Assembly (NCBI GenBank): GCA_945869465.1
Contig: CAMBPB010000004.1
Coordinates: 1 to 64,000, forward strand
DNA from: Prosthecobacter debontii
Lineage (GTDB): Bacteria > Verrucomicrobiota > Verrucomicrobiia > Verrucomicrobiales > Akkermansiaceae
Reading direction: 5' to 3'
Length of the DNA stretch: 64,000 nt
The translations under genes and the position numbers were made by a program. This document shows positions 28,217 to 38,327 of the stretch, one piece after another. The stretch's first letter is position 1. Every line of letters begins with the position of its first letter. The notes under the pieces were generated by a model. The model was not told the DNA's origin, searched no databases, and was given only the letters and a program-made list of their open reading frames with translations.

Positions 28217-30592
28217 TCAATACTGATAGTTCAAATAGAAGTTGAACTGGCCGCCCTTGTCCGCCTGGTCGTCAGGCGTGGCGATCGGAATCGCGTAGTC
28301 GAGCGCCAATGGCAAGGGGCTGATCGGCAGTTTCAGGCGGATGCCCACCCCCACGTCGCTGTAAAGATCGGCCGGATTCGGGTCCCAACTGTCCGCATTG
28401 ACGAAGCCCGTGTCGGAAAACACCGCGGCGCGCACCGTTTCGATGATGGGCACGGTGTATTCCAAGGTCACGTAGCCGAGCGAATTGCCGCCAAACACCT
28501 CGTTGGTGTAGCCGACATCGCGGGGCCCGACATCGCGGAACTCGAACCCGCGCAAGGTGCGGCCGCCGCCGAGGAACAAGCGTTCGAAGATCGGGACTTC
28601 CTCGCCACCCATGCCGTCCACAAAGGCCAATTCCCCGCTCACCGAAAGGATCGAGTCCCACTTCATGTTCCAGTATTTCTGGCCTTGGGCGGAGAAGGTC
28701 AGGGCATCGACATCCCCGCCCATTCCCGCGTAGGTGAGGCCGAGATCGATCTTGTGACCACTGCGGGGCAGGATACTGCTGTCCCGGCCGTCATAAACGT
28801 AGTTCACGCTGAGCGCGCTGCGCAGGAAGTCCCCGCCGATGTTTTTCTGGGAAAGCTCGGAGTTGTCTCCATTGCCTCCAGAATTATTCACATAATCGAG
28901 GAAATTGACCTCGGAATCGATCTCCACGTTTTCCAGACGAAGCTCGCCCTTGATCGAACTCTTCTTGCCCAGCGGCTTGCGCAGCGAGATCGCCCCGCCC
29001 GCATTGGTTTGTTCGTAGTAGTCGCTGAAATACGTCGATTGTTTGTAGAACAGCTCACCGCCCAGGGCGAGTTGCTGATCCAGGAACCATGGTTCCACCA
29101 GCGAGATGCTGGCCTCGGAACGTTCGGAACCCGCGCGCAGGCTCATCGAAAAACGCTGGCCGCCACCGGTGAAATTCCACGGATTGAACAAATCGAAGTT
29201 CGACTGCTCCAGCGTGAGGAAACCCACAATACTGTCGATCGAGCTGAAGCCCATGCCCACGCCCACGGAACCGGTCGCCTTTTCTTCGACGAGCACAGTC
29301 ACGTCGCGATAGCCGGAGCCGCCGGGAACACCGCTCACCTGCACATCGCTGAAATACTGGAGGTTTTCGAGACGCGCCTTGGTGGTGTCGAGTTCCACGG
29401 AATTGAACATGTCGCCTGGCTTGAGCGGGACTTCACGGCGGATCACCTTGTCCTTGGTCTTGGTGTTGCCCGCGATGTTCACCCGGCCCACCTTGAAGCG
29501 CGAACCCTCGGTGATGCGGTAAACGATGCTCACCCGGTTCGGGCCCGCGTCGCGGATGTCGGGTGTCACCAGTGCGTCGGCATAACCGCGGGAGCCATAG
29601 AAACTGCGGATCATCGTGATGTCGGCGCGCATCTTTTTCGAGGAATACGCGGTGTTGGTGTTGAGCGTGAGGGACGGATAGAGTTCCTCGGGTTTGAAAA
29701 TCGTCATTTTACCGAAGCCGACGCCCGCCACCGTGTATTTTTCGCCTTCGTTGATTTGAATCACCAAATCCACCCGGCCGTCCTTCACCGGCTCGCGGCG
29801 GATTCCCGGGCTGCTGGCACGCAGGTAGCCTTTGCTGCGGTAGTAATCGAGAATCGCGTCGAGGTCGGAATCAAGCTGGTTGGATTCGAAGCGGCCGGAC
29901 TTGGTGAGCCATGAGAACCAGCCCTTTTCCTTGACCTTCATTTCCTTGCGGAGTTCGGGATCGGTGAAGCTGTGATTGCCCTCGAAGCGGATCTTGCGCA
30001 CTTCATTCTTGGCACCTTCATCGATCACGAATATCAGGTCGGACCGACCCTCCTGCGCGGTCGCCTGAATGCGGTGGGTCACGGTGACGTCCGGATATCC
30101 GTAGCCCTGATAATATTTCTCGATGTTGCGGCTGGCTTCCAGCACTTCGGCATCGCTCATCACACCGCCGGACTTCAACTTGGTTTCCTTCGCCAGTTTC
30201 TGATCCGTAAACACCGTGTTGCCGACGAATCCCACGCCATCAACGACCGAACGGGTTGTCACCTCGGCGATCAACCTCACGCCCGCGTCCACCGGCTCGG
30301 CCAGGAAACGCACGTCGTCCACCAACCCGGACTCGTAAAGGGACTTGATATCCTTGTCCAAATTCTCCGCGCGGTATGGCGAGCCGGCCTTGGAGGACAT
30401 CAGGTTCCGCAGTTGGGTTTCATCCACCGTTTTCACCCCGCGGTAGCGCACCGCCACCTCGGAAATGTTTTTTCCTTCGAAATCCTGCGCGTGCAGGGTG
30501 CCGGAGGCGGTGACCATCGCGATCGCGGCGAGGGCGATCAATTGCCCCATGCCACGCGGCATCAGGGAGGTGGGAAAAATCGGGAAGTGCAT
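28217..30592 (-). CDS. bamA: Outer membrane protein assembly factor BamA (POTRA + Omp85 barrel)
   Basis: POTRA-like repeats; FERLFLGGGRTLRGFEFRDVGPRD; C-terminal FNFYLNYQY; ORF upstream of 30592 is probably non-coding. Confidence 0.92.
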   Translation of the reverse strand: MHFPIFPTSLMPRGMGQLIALAAIAMVTASGTLHAQDFEGKNISEVAVRYRGVKTVDETQLRNLMSSKAGSPYRAENLDKDIKSLYESGLVDDVRFLAEPVDAGVRLIAEVTTRSVVDGVGFVGNTVFTDQKLAKETKLKSGGVMSDAEVLEASRNIEKYYQGYGYPDVTVTHRIQATAQEGRSDLIFVIDEGAKNEVRKIRFEGNHSFTDPELRKEMKVKEKGWFSWLTKSGRFESNQLDSDLDAILDYYRSKGYLRASSPGIRREPVKDGRVDLVIQINEGEKYTVAGVGFGKMTIFKPEELYPSLTLNTNTAYSSKKMRADITMIRSFYGSRGYADALVTPDIRDAGPNRVSIVYRITEGSRFKVGRVNIAGNTKTKDKVIRREVPLKPGDMFNSVELDTTKARLENLQYFSDVQVSGVPGGSGYRDVTVLVEEKATGSVGVGMGFSSIDSIVGFLTLEQSNFDLFNPWNFTGGGQRFSMSLRAGSERSEASISLVEPWFLDQQLALGGELFYKQSTYFSDYYEQTNAGGAISLRKPLGKKSSIKGELRLENVEIDSEVNFLDYVNNSGGNGDNSELSQKNIGGDFLRSALSVNYVYDGRDSSILPRSGHKIDLGLTYAGMGGDVDALTFSAQGQKYWNMKWDSILSVSGELAFVDGMGGEEVPIFERLFLGGGRTLRGFEFRDVGPRDVGYTNEVFGGNSLGYVTLEYTVPIIETVRAAVFSDTGFVNADSWDPNPADLYSDVGVGIRLKLPISPLPLALDYAIPIATPDDQADKGGQFNFYLNYQY

Positions 30593-30902
30593 GCGGCTTT
30601 GAAGGATGCGCCTATCAAGCCCGCCCATCCCCCACCGCGTCAAGGGCAATCGCGGGTGATTGGTTTGCCTTTCCTGAAAATCAAGCACCAAACAACCCCG
30701 CATGGACTTTCCGGATCCGCCGCTTGGCCAAGGCTCACGAGCGGAAGATACGAGGACCGCGCCGTATCCGGTGATCGCGGTGGTCAGGTTCAGCGCGCCA
30801 CTCAGGCCACCGAGGGTCGGTGTGGGGTTGATGATGCCTGCGGTGGTTTCAGCGGGCCCGGTGTGGAAGGGCTGAAACCAACCGCGCGCCAGGGGCTCTA
30901 CT

Positions 30903-31769
30903 CTAACGGGCACTCGGCGCCGCCGTGTGTTTCAACACGAAGTCCACGATGGGAGCGGGGTCCTTGAGGCTGTGCGGATGATGGTCGCAGTTCGGCTTGG
31001 CGATGACCACGATCTCACCACCGAGTTCCTTGTAGCGCTTCTCAACAATGCGCGTGTTTTCATCGATGGGCACCACCCTGTCGGCTTCTCCGCAGACGCT
31101 GAGGATCGGGATTTTCGCTTTGGCCAGCGGCGCGAGATTGTCCACTGGATTGAGCTTGTAGGCCAGCGCCTGCTCTTCGGTTAGGTTATACACCGCCAGC
31201 ACCCGCTTCCAATCGCCGCCGGATCCCTGGCCCTTCCCCTTGCCCCCCGGCCAGCTCTTGAAATCGCAGACGGGCGCGTCCACATAAATGGCGGCCACCT
31301 TGTCGGGATTGCGGGCGGCCCAGTTGAATGCGAACAAGCCGCCGCGGCTGAAGCCCTCCAGCACCGTCTTCGGGGCGAGGCCGAACTCCTTGGTCAGGTG
31401 CGCGTGAAACTTGTCCATGTGATCGAGCGCGACCGGGGCGCCATACATGTTCTGCACATCCATGAAGGCGACGTGAAATCCCTTGCCCAGCAGCGCGATA
31501 TCGCCCTGCGGCTCGTGGCCGAAAAACTCGGTGCGCCAGATCCACGGCTTGCCTGCGGCCGGCGTCTTCGGCAGGACTAACAAACAATTGCGTCCATCCA
31601 CCACGAAGTCGCGTTTCTCGAATCCGTTCCAGTCCGCGGCCGTCGCGGTGGCAAGGGCCATCATGCAAACGGCGGCACCTGCGATCCGCTGGCGGAGTCG
31701 CGCTCCGCTGCGGCGCGCGGCTTTCGACGGGATGGCGGACGCGGAGGGTTCTGCGAGGTTGGATTTCAT
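30903..31769 (-). CDS. Secreted alpha/beta hydrolase
   Basis: Signal-like N-terminus; TVLEGFSRGGLFAFNWA; VCGEADRVVP. Confidence 0.8.
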   Translation of the reverse strand: MKSNLAEPSASAIPSKAARRSGARLRQRIAGAAVCMMALATATAADWNGFEKRDFVVDGRNCLLVLPKTPAAGKPWIWRTEFFGHEPQGDIALLGKGFHVAFMDVQNMYGAPVALDHMDKFHAHLTKEFGLAPKTVLEGFSRGGLFAFNWAARNPDKVAAIYVDAPVCDFKSWPGGKGKGQGSGGDWKRVLAVYNLTEEQALAYKLNPVDNLAPLAKAKIPILSVCGEADRVVPIDENTRIVEKRYKELGGEIVVIAKPNCDHHPHSLKDPAPIVDFVLKHTAAPSAR

Positions 31770-31887
31770 GGCGAGGAGTCGGTTGGGTTTCCTCCGGGGC
31801 TGCCGGGCACGCGCGCACCGAGACATGACTAGGTGAAGGGCTTCGAGCGGGCAAGCAGGATCTAGTTTCAAGGCCAGTTGATCCCGA

Positions 31888-32802
31888 TCACAGGCCGCGG
31901 AACTCCGTCGCCAGCTTCTTCGCGGTGGCGATGGTGTTGCGGTGGAGTTTGGCGGTGAACTCGGGCTGGCGGTTGTAGCCGCCGCCGTAGAGCACGGCCA
32001 CCGGGATGCGGTTGCGGATGAAGGCTCCTAACAAAACCTCGTCGCGGCGCTGGATGTCCTTGAGGGAAAGATACATTTGGCCGAAGCGGTCGTTGCGGTG
32101 GCTGTCCGCGCCGGAAATCCAGATGACCAGATCCGGCGCGAAGGCATCCAGCGCGCCGGCGAGGCTGCTGAAAAGCTGTTTGAGATACATCTCGCCCTCG
32201 ACGTAGCGCACGGTCTCGATGTCGAGCGAGCCGAGGACTTTTTTCGTCGGATCGTTGCGTCCGACGTGGATCGAGTAGGTGAACACGCGCGGATCGCCGG
32301 CGAGCAGGGCGGCGGTGCCGTTGCCCTGGTGGGCGTCGGTGTCCACCACCATGATTTTGATGTTCGGCTGTTTGTCCTGGAGATCGCGGATGGCGATGGC
32401 GACATCGTTAAAGACGCAATAGCCCTCGCCGTGTTCGCGGAAGGCGTGGTGGGTGCCGCCCGCGAGGCAGACTCCGACGCCTTCCGCCAGGGCCGCGTGG
32501 CACGCGAGGCGGGTGGCTTCGACTTCGGTGGCGCTGCGCTGATAGAGCTGCGGGGTGACGGGCAGGCCAAGCAGGATTTCCTCTTTGCGGCCGAGCAGTC
32601 CGGATTCGATGTTGCGGATGTAATCGCGCTCGTGAACGCGCTGGAGCAGGTGGTTGTCCGCCGCGCGGACCTCGACGATTTCCTCGGGCCGGAGGATTCC
32701 GCTCTCCAGCAGCATGTCCTTGGAGACACGGAACTTCTCCATCGGAAACGGGTGGCCCGACGGCAGTTCAAGTTCCAGTTTCTCCGAATAAAAACAGCGC
32801 AT
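31888..32802 (-). CDS. Histone-deacetylase-family (class II-like) protein
   Basis: GGTHHAFREHGEGYCVFNDVAIAI; VVDTDAHQGNGTA; APDLVIWISGADSH. Confidence 0.88.
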   Translation of the reverse strand: MRCFYSEKLELELPSGHPFPMEKFRVSKDMLLESGILRPEEIVEVRAADNHLLQRVHERDYIRNIESGLLGRKEEILLGLPVTPQLYQRSATEVEATRLACHAALAEGVGVCLAGGTHHAFREHGEGYCVFNDVAIAIRDLQDKQPNIKIMVVDTDAHQGNGTAALLAGDPRVFTYSIHVGRNDPTKKVLGSLDIETVRYVEGEMYLKQLFSSLAGALDAFAPDLVIWISGADSHRNDRFGQMYLSLKDIQRRDEVLLGAFIRNRIPVAVLYGGGYNRQPEFTAKLHRNTIATAKKLATEFRGL

Positions 32803-32850
32803 GCTCCCGCAGCCAAGGAACAATGGAAAAGGCGGGGTGGGAAGGGCAAA

Positions 32851-32913
32851 GATTGGAGATTGGAGATTGGAGATTGGAGATTGGAGATTGGAGATTGGAG
32901 ATTGGAGATTGGA
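32851..32913 (+). repeat. Heptanucleotide tandem array, 9 x GATTGGA
   Basis: Direct count from 32851 to 32913. Confidence 0.95.
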
Positions 32914-32920
32914 GATTGCT

Positions 32921-32990
32921 GCCCTCTGCCCTCTGCCCTCTGCCCTCTGCCCTCTGCCCTCTGCCCTCTGCCCTCTGCCCTCTGCCCTCT
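32921..32990 (+). repeat. Heptanucleotide tandem array, 10 x GCCCTCT
   Basis: Direct count from 32921 to 32990, separated from the GATTGGA array only by GATTGCT. Confidence 0.95.
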
Positions 32991-33002
32991 GCCCCCTCGG
33001 CA

Positions 33003-33042
33003 TGAAAAAATCCCCGCCACGCGGACGTGACGGGGATTTTCA
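33003..33042 (-). terminator. Intrinsic terminator of mdh
   Basis: AAAATCCCCG-c-CACG-cgga-CGTG-a-CGGGGATTTT; T-run on minus strand. Confidence 0.8.
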
Positions 33043-33065
33043 ATGATGGTATCCGGCGAGATCGA

Positions 33066-34055
33066 TCAGCCGGGCAGGAGGTTTTTCACGGCATCGCGCT
33101 CTTCCTTGAGCTCGTTGATGGTGGTGTCGATCTTGGATTGGCTGAAGGCATCGATGGGCAGGCCTTGCACGACCTCCCACTTGCCGCCTTCGAGGGAGCG
33201 GATCGGCATGGAGGCCATCAGGCCTTTTTCAATGCCGTAGGAACCATCGGAACACACTGCCACGGAAGTCCAATCGCCGGCGGGAGTCGGGGTGATGAGG
33301 CTGCGCACGGTGTCCATGGCGGCATTGGCGGCGGAAGCGGCGGAGGAAAGGCCGCGGGCCTTGAGGATGGCTGCACCGCGTTGTTGCACGGTGGTGATGA
33401 ACTCGCCCTTGAGCCATTCCACGTGGGAGATGACATCGGTGACCGGGCGGCCCTGGATTTTGGCATTGGTGAAATCCGGGTATTGAGTGGCGGAGTGGTT
33501 GCCCCAGATGCACATGTTGGTGACTTGGGAAACATGCACGCTGGCCTTTTTGGCGAGCTGGCTTTTCGCGCGGTTTTCATCGAGGCGGGTCATGGCGAAG
33601 AAGCGGTCCTTCGGCACGCCGTCGGCGTTGTTCATGGCGATGAGGGCGTTGGTGTTGCAGGGATTGCCGACGACCAGCACGCGCACGTCCCTGGCGGCGT
33701 TGCGGGCGATGGCCTTGCCCTGGCCGGTGAAAATCTTGCCGTTGATGCCGAGCAGGTCGGCGCGTTCCATTCCGGCTTTGCGGGGCACGGAACCGACGAG
33801 CAGCGCCCAGTTGGTTCCTTTGAAGCCTTCGTTGAGATCGGCAGTGCCGACCACGTCGTTAAGGAGCGGGAAAGCGCAGTCATCAAGCTCCATCATCACC
33901 CCTTCGAGCGCGGCCATGCCGGGTTCGATTTCGATCAGGCGGAGGTTGACCGGTTGGTCGGGTCCGAAGACGAAGCCGGAAGCGATGCGGAAAAGGAGGG
34001 CATAGCCGATTTGGCCAGCCGCGCCGGTGACGGAGACGGTAATTGGTGCTTTCAT
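33066..34055 (-). CDS. mdh: Malate dehydrogenase
   Basis: [51 protein letters not shown]. Confidence 0.95.
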   Translation of the reverse strand: MKAPITVSVTGAAGQIGYALLFRIASGFVFGPDQPVNLRLIEIEPGMAALEGVMMELDDCAFPLLNDVVGTADLNEGFKGTNWALLVGSVPRKAGMERADLLGINGKIFTGQGKAIARNAARDVRVLVVGNPCNTNALIAMNNADGVPKDRFFAMTRLDENRAKSQLAKKASVHVSQVTNMCIWGNHSATQYPDFTNAKIQGRPVTDVISHVEWLKGEFITTVQQRGAAILKARGLSSAASAANAAMDTVRSLITPTPAGDWTSVAVCSDGSYGIEKGLMASMPIRSLEGGKWEVVQGLPIDAFSQSKIDTTINELKEERDAVKNLLPG

Positions 34056-34174
34056 AGGATTGGATGCGGGAGGCGGCGAGGCTAGGGGACTTGGCGCGGG
34101 TGGTCAACTGGCAAGCCACGGGATGAGCAATCCTGCGCGGGTTTTCTGAATCGGTGCGCGGGCACAAAGAGCAA

Positions 34175-34314
34175 TTAACCGCAAAGACGCAAAGTGGCGC
34201 AAAGATTTGAAATGGATAATGGGCAGGCAAATCGCATCCATCGGAAACACTTTCGAAACAGGGATTCCTTTTTCCCTGCGTTCCTTTGCGTTCCTTCGCG
34301 ACCTTTGCGGTAAA
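34175..34314. repeat. ~140-bp element with imperfect terminal inverted repeats and iterated GCAAAG words (MITE/REP-like)
   Basis: TTAACCGCAAAG (34175-34186) vs CTTTGCGGTAAA (34303-34314); internal ACGCAAAG / TTTGCGTTC iterations. Confidence 0.6.
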
Positions 34315-34378
34315 CTCTTCTCGCTGTGCGGGAAATCCAGACTTCCCGCCGCGCCCGGCTCGCGCTTGACTCGCCCCC

Positions 34379-34849
34379 ATGATCGACATGCTGGTGCGTC
34401 TCTATGCCTTGCCGGAATCGGCGGCCCTCTATGAACAGGTGGCGACCCGCGGCGTGACGCTGCGGCGGGCGCGGGCCTTTGAAAAACACACGGTGGCGGC
34501 ATTCGTGCGGGCACATTTTTCCGAAAAGTGGGTGAGCGAAATCGAGGTGGCGGTGACCCGTGAGCCGGTGGCTTGTTTCATCGCCACGCGGGACAAGCAG
34601 ATTCTCGGTTGCGCCTGTTATGACACGACTCTGCGCGGTTTTTTTGGTCCGACCGGGGTTGCGGAGGAAGCCCGCGGGCTGGGGTTGGGAAAAGCCCTGC
34701 TGCTGAAATCGCTCGAAGCCATGCGCGAACTCGGCCACGCCTATGCAATCATCGGCGGGGTGGGGCCGAAGGAGTTCTATGCAAACGCCTGTGGCGCGAT
34801 TGAAATTCCCGACAGCGATCCGGGAACTTACACGGATCTGTTGCCGTAG
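34379..34849 (+). CDS. GNAT-family N-acetyltransferase
   Basis: GPTGVAEEARGLGLGKALLLKSLEAMRELGHAYAIIGGVGP. Confidence 0.85.
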   Translation: MIDMLVRLYALPESAALYEQVATRGVTLRRARAFEKHTVAAFVRAHFSEKWVSEIEVAVTREPVACFIATRDKQILGCACYDTTLRGFFGPTGVAEEARGLGLGKALLLKSLEAMRELGHAYAIIGGVGPKEFYANACGAIEIPDSDPGTYTDLLP

Positions 34850-34856
34850 CCGCACA

Positions 34857-34883
34857 GTGGTGGCGGCTGGAAACCGCCGCCAC
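34857..34883. terminator. Hairpin between convergent GNAT and fusA genes
   Basis: GTGGTGGCGG-CTGGAAA-CCGCCGCCAC, one T-G pair. Confidence 0.6.
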
Positions 34884-34884
34884 G

Positions 34885-36975
34885 TTATTTGCGCAGCGCT
34901 TCCTCGCGCTCCTTGGCCTTGGCGATGACGTCTTCCGCCACGTTTTTCGGACAAGGCGCGTAGTGGCTGAACTCCATGGAGAACTGGCCGCGGCCGGAGG
35001 TCATGGTGCGCAGGTCGCCGATGTAGCCGAACATGGCGCTCAGCGGCGCATCGGCCTTGACGCGCACGCCACCGTGGGTGGTCATCTGCTCCTTGATCAT
35101 GCCACGGCGGCGGTTGAGGTCGCCGATGACGTCACCGACTTGCGCGTCGGGAGTGAAGACGTCGATCTTCATGATGGGCTCGAGGATTTGCGGACCGCAT
35201 TTCTGCATGGTTTGGCGATAGGCGGCCTTGGCGGCGATTTCGAAGGCGATGGACGACGAGTCCACGGCGTGGAAACCACCGTCCTTGAGCGTGACCTTGA
35301 AGTCCAGACAGGGATAACCGGCGAGCGGTCCCTTATGGATTGAGGTTTTGAAGCCTTTTTCGACGGCCGGGATGAATTCCTTCGGCACGTTGCCACCGAC
35401 GACGCCGGATTCGAAGATGAAACCGGAACCCGCTTCCAAGGGCTCGATGACGTAGTCGATCTTCGCGTATTGGCCGGAACCACCGGACTGTTTCTTGTGG
35501 GTATAGCTGTCGGTGACGGCCTTGGTGATGGTTTCGCGATAGGCCACTTGGGGGGCACCGACGGTGACCTCGACCTTGTGGGTGCGCTTGAGGATATCGA
35601 TCTTGATGTCGAGGTGAAGCTCGCCCATGCCCTTGAGGATCAGCTCGTTGGTTTCCTCGTCGGTTTCGACGCGGAAGGATGGGTCTTCCTGCACCATCTT
35701 GCCGATGGCGACACCGAGTTTCTCGGCGTTGACCTTGTCCTTCGGCGCGACGGCGATGGAAATGACAGGCTCCGGGAACACCATCGGTTCGAGGGTGGCC
35801 GGATGGTTTTCATCACAGAGAGTGTGGCCGGTCTGCACGTTCTTCAGGCCGATGATGGCGACGATGTCGCCAGCTTGGGCGGTATCGATTTCCGCGCGGT
35901 CATCGGCGTGCATTTCCACCATGCGGCTGACCCGCTCGGTCTTGCCGGTAAAGGTGTTCAGCACGGTCGTGCCCTTCTTGATGGTCCCCGAGTAGATGCG
36001 GGTGAAAGTGAGCGCACCATACTTGTCGTCCATGATTTTGAACGCCAGCGCGCGGAACGGCTTGGAGGCATCCACCACCGCAAATTCGCCGGTCGGATTG
36101 CCTTCGAGGTCCACTTCCGGCTGGGGTTTCACTTCGGTCGGGTTGGGCAGGTAATCGATGACGGCATCGAGCACGTTTTGCACGCCCTTGTTTTTGAAAG
36201 CGGAACCGCAATAGGTCGGGAAAAACTTGAGGTCGATCGTGCCCTTGCGGATGCAGCGCTTGATCGTGGCCAGGTCGGGCTCGGTGCCGTCGAGGTAGAG
36301 TTCCATCGCAGCGTCGTCCATTTCGACCGCGGTTTCGAGCAATTCGGCGCGGAATTGCTCGACCTTGTCCTCCATGCCGGCGGGAATCTCGCCGATGGTG
36401 AAGTTTTCCGGTTTGCCGGAATCGTCCCAGATGTAGGACTTGCGGGTGAGCAGATCGACCACGCCGACGAAGCCGATTTCCTCGCCGATGGGCAGCACCA
36501 TGACCAGCGGTTTGGCACCGAGGATGGTTTTGACCTGTTCGACAACCTTGTAAAAGTTCGCGCCGATACGGTCCATTTTATTGACGTAAATAACCCGCGA
36601 GACACCCGAATCATCCGCATAACGCCAGTTGGTTTCGGACTGGGGTTCGACGCCGCCGGAAGCGCAAAACACGCCGACGCCGCCATCGAGCACCTTGAGC
36701 GAGCGATACACCTCGATGGTGAAGTCCACGTGGCCCGGGGTGTCGATGATGTTGAATTGATGGTCGCGCCAGAAGCAGGTGGTGGCGGCGGATTGGATAG
36801 TGATGCCGCGTTCCGCTTCCTGTTCCATGAAGTCCATGGTGGAGGCACCGTCGTGAACTTCACCGATCTTGTGGATCTTGCCGGTGAGTTTGAGAATGCG
36901 CTCCGTGGTGGTGGTCTTGCCCGCATCGACGTGGGCGAAAATGCCGATGTTGCGGTATTTGGTGAGGTCCTTCAT
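34885..36975 (-). CDS. fusA: Elongation factor G
   Basis: [54 protein letters not shown]. Confidence 0.96.
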   Translation of the reverse strand: MKDLTKYRNIGIFAHVDAGKTTTTERILKLTGKIHKIGEVHDGASTMDFMEQEAERGITIQSAATTCFWRDHQFNIIDTPGHVDFTIEVYRSLKVLDGGVGVFCASGGVEPQSETNWRYADDSGVSRVIYVNKMDRIGANFYKVVEQVKTILGAKPLVMVLPIGEEIGFVGVVDLLTRKSYIWDDSGKPENFTIGEIPAGMEDKVEQFRAELLETAVEMDDAAMELYLDGTEPDLATIKRCIRKGTIDLKFFPTYCGSAFKNKGVQNVLDAVIDYLPNPTEVKPQPEVDLEGNPTGEFAVVDASKPFRALAFKIMDDKYGALTFTRIYSGTIKKGTTVLNTFTGKTERVSRMVEMHADDRAEIDTAQAGDIVAIIGLKNVQTGHTLCDENHPATLEPMVFPEPVISIAVAPKDKVNAEKLGVAIGKMVQEDPSFRVETDEETNELILKGMGELHLDIKIDILKRTHKVEVTVGAPQVAYRETITKAVTDSYTHKKQSGGSGQYAKIDYVIEPLEAGSGFIFESGVVGGNVPKEFIPAVEKGFKTSIHKGPLAGYPCLDFKVTLKDGGFHAVDSSSIAFEIAAKAAYRQTMQKCGPQILEPIMKIDVFTPDAQVGDVIGDLNRRRGMIKEQMTTHGGVRVKADAPLSAMFGYIGDLRTMTSGRGQFSMEFSHYAPCPKNVAEDVIAKAKEREEALRK

Positions 36976-37186
36976 GCCTGAGGTTTGCTGCTGAGTTGCC
37001 GACAACGAATTCGCGCCGGGGGCGCATATCTAGTCGGAGAAACCGGTTTGGCAATCCTAGAGTCGCAGATTTTCCCACGAACTTGCGGATTCCGGGGGAA
37101 TTTCGCCGGATTTCGGCTTGCTTCGGGCAGCCAGCACGCTGCGCAGCCCGGAACCGCCCGGCGGTTGGGCATGAGAATGGCACTGC

Positions 37187-37792
37187 CTACAAGGCGGCGA
37201 TGGCGGTCATGATCCGTTTGGCGATGCGCTCATAGTCCTGCTTGCCGTTGGCGGCCGCGAGTTCCTCGGGTGTGAGGCGGATCGGCGGGCCGACGCTAAC
37301 AATGATACGGGCGAAGCGGATGCGGCTGGATCCGCGGGGCAGCGCCTCGCGGGCGCCGGAGATGCGGACTGGCTGGATCGTGGCTCCGGACTTGACGGCG
37401 ATCAGGCCGATGCCGGGCGCGGCCGCACCGAGTTGTCCATCGCTGGTGCGTTCGCCTTCGGGGAAAACGAGCACCCGGTGGCCTTCCTTGAGTTTGCGGA
37501 TGATGGTTTTCAGGCTGGCCATGTCCGGCCGGTCCTGATCCACCGGGATCGCATTCCATTGGGTGTAAAGCCACCGGGAGAAGCCCGTAAACAGCGTCTT
37601 GCGGGCGAGATAAACCATCTCGTCCTTGTAGAGGTTGCCGATGAGCGGGGGATCGAGAAAACTCTGGTGATTGGATGCCACCAAAACCGGCCCTTCCGTG
37701 ATCAGGTTTTCCCCGCCAATGATTCGCAGGCCGAACAGCGTCCGGAACGCGGCTCCGAACGACATCCAGCCCAGCCAGTAGATCCATTTCAT
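37187..37792 (-). CDS. plsC: 1-acyl-sn-glycerol-3-phosphate acyltransferase
   Basis: ASNHQSFLDPPLI; VFPEGERTSDG acyltransferase motifs. Confidence 0.9.
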   Translation of the reverse strand: MKWIYWLGWMSFGAAFRTLFGLRIIGGENLITEGPVLVASNHQSFLDPPLIGNLYKDEMVYLARKTLFTGFSRWLYTQWNAIPVDQDRPDMASLKTIIRKLKEGHRVLVFPEGERTSDGQLGAAAPGIGLIAVKSGATIQPVRISGAREALPRGSSRIRFARIIVSVGPPIRLTPEELAAANGKQDYERIAKRIMTAIAAL

Positions 37793-37988
37793 GGGAGTTG
37801 CGCCACCCGCGCGCGCCGCTATCGGACCATCAGGTGACAGGCGCGACTTTCCGCTCCCGCCCCAACTCAGCGCAACCGCAATTTTCCGGAACTTTGTCAC
37901 GCCGCTCAGGCCGGTCTCTCGCCGGATGGTCATGCCGCCGGAATCCGGCTGTGGCTTGGGAATTTTTTTTCCTAGAGGTGGCAGCAAG

Positions 37989-38327
37989 ATGCGCTACACC
38001 CTAGCCATGCACGACGCCACCCGCGATCACGGAGCCCAGCCACTCGATGAATTGATGAACCGGTGGGAATTGGCGAATCATCAATTGGTCGAGGCATCCG
38101 CCGAACAATTGAATCACAAACAGATCCAACGGGCTCGCAAAGGACGGCAACTGACCTTGCATCTGATGCAAAAACTGACGGGGACCTTGAACGACGCCCT
38201 CGCTGCCAGACTCCCCAAGGAAGAGCGGGCGAATTTCCTGCCCTATTCCCACAAGCACCTGTTCAATTATGCCAAGGGTCACGATGGGACGCGGAGCGAT
38301 CCGAATGAAGCCCTGATGCCGAAGTGA
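37989..38327 (+). CDS. Small conserved hypothetical protein
   Basis: 112 aa, helical, charged; ends 4 bp into the next ORF. Confidence 0.5.
   Translation: MRYTLAMHDATRDHGAQPLDELMNRWELANHQLVEASAEQLNHKQIQRARKGRQLTLHLMQKLTGTLNDALAARLPKEERANFLPYSHKHLFNYAKGHDGTRSDPNEALMPK

Noticed and set aside
28199-29914. 571-aa ORF on + strand (and the 503-aa ORF at 35470-36981)
   Set aside because: Exact antisense of bamA and fusA respectively; typical shadow ORFs in GC-rich DNA with no protein-family signature.
30600-30913. N-terminal extension of the bamA ORF
   Set aside because: Signal peptide begins at MHFPIF/MPRGMGQ; upstream translation shows no conserved features.
32768-33046. Six overlapping ORFs with EGRGQRA / ISNLQSP repeats
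   Set aside because: Produced by stop-free heptanucleotide arrays in every frame; not independent genes.
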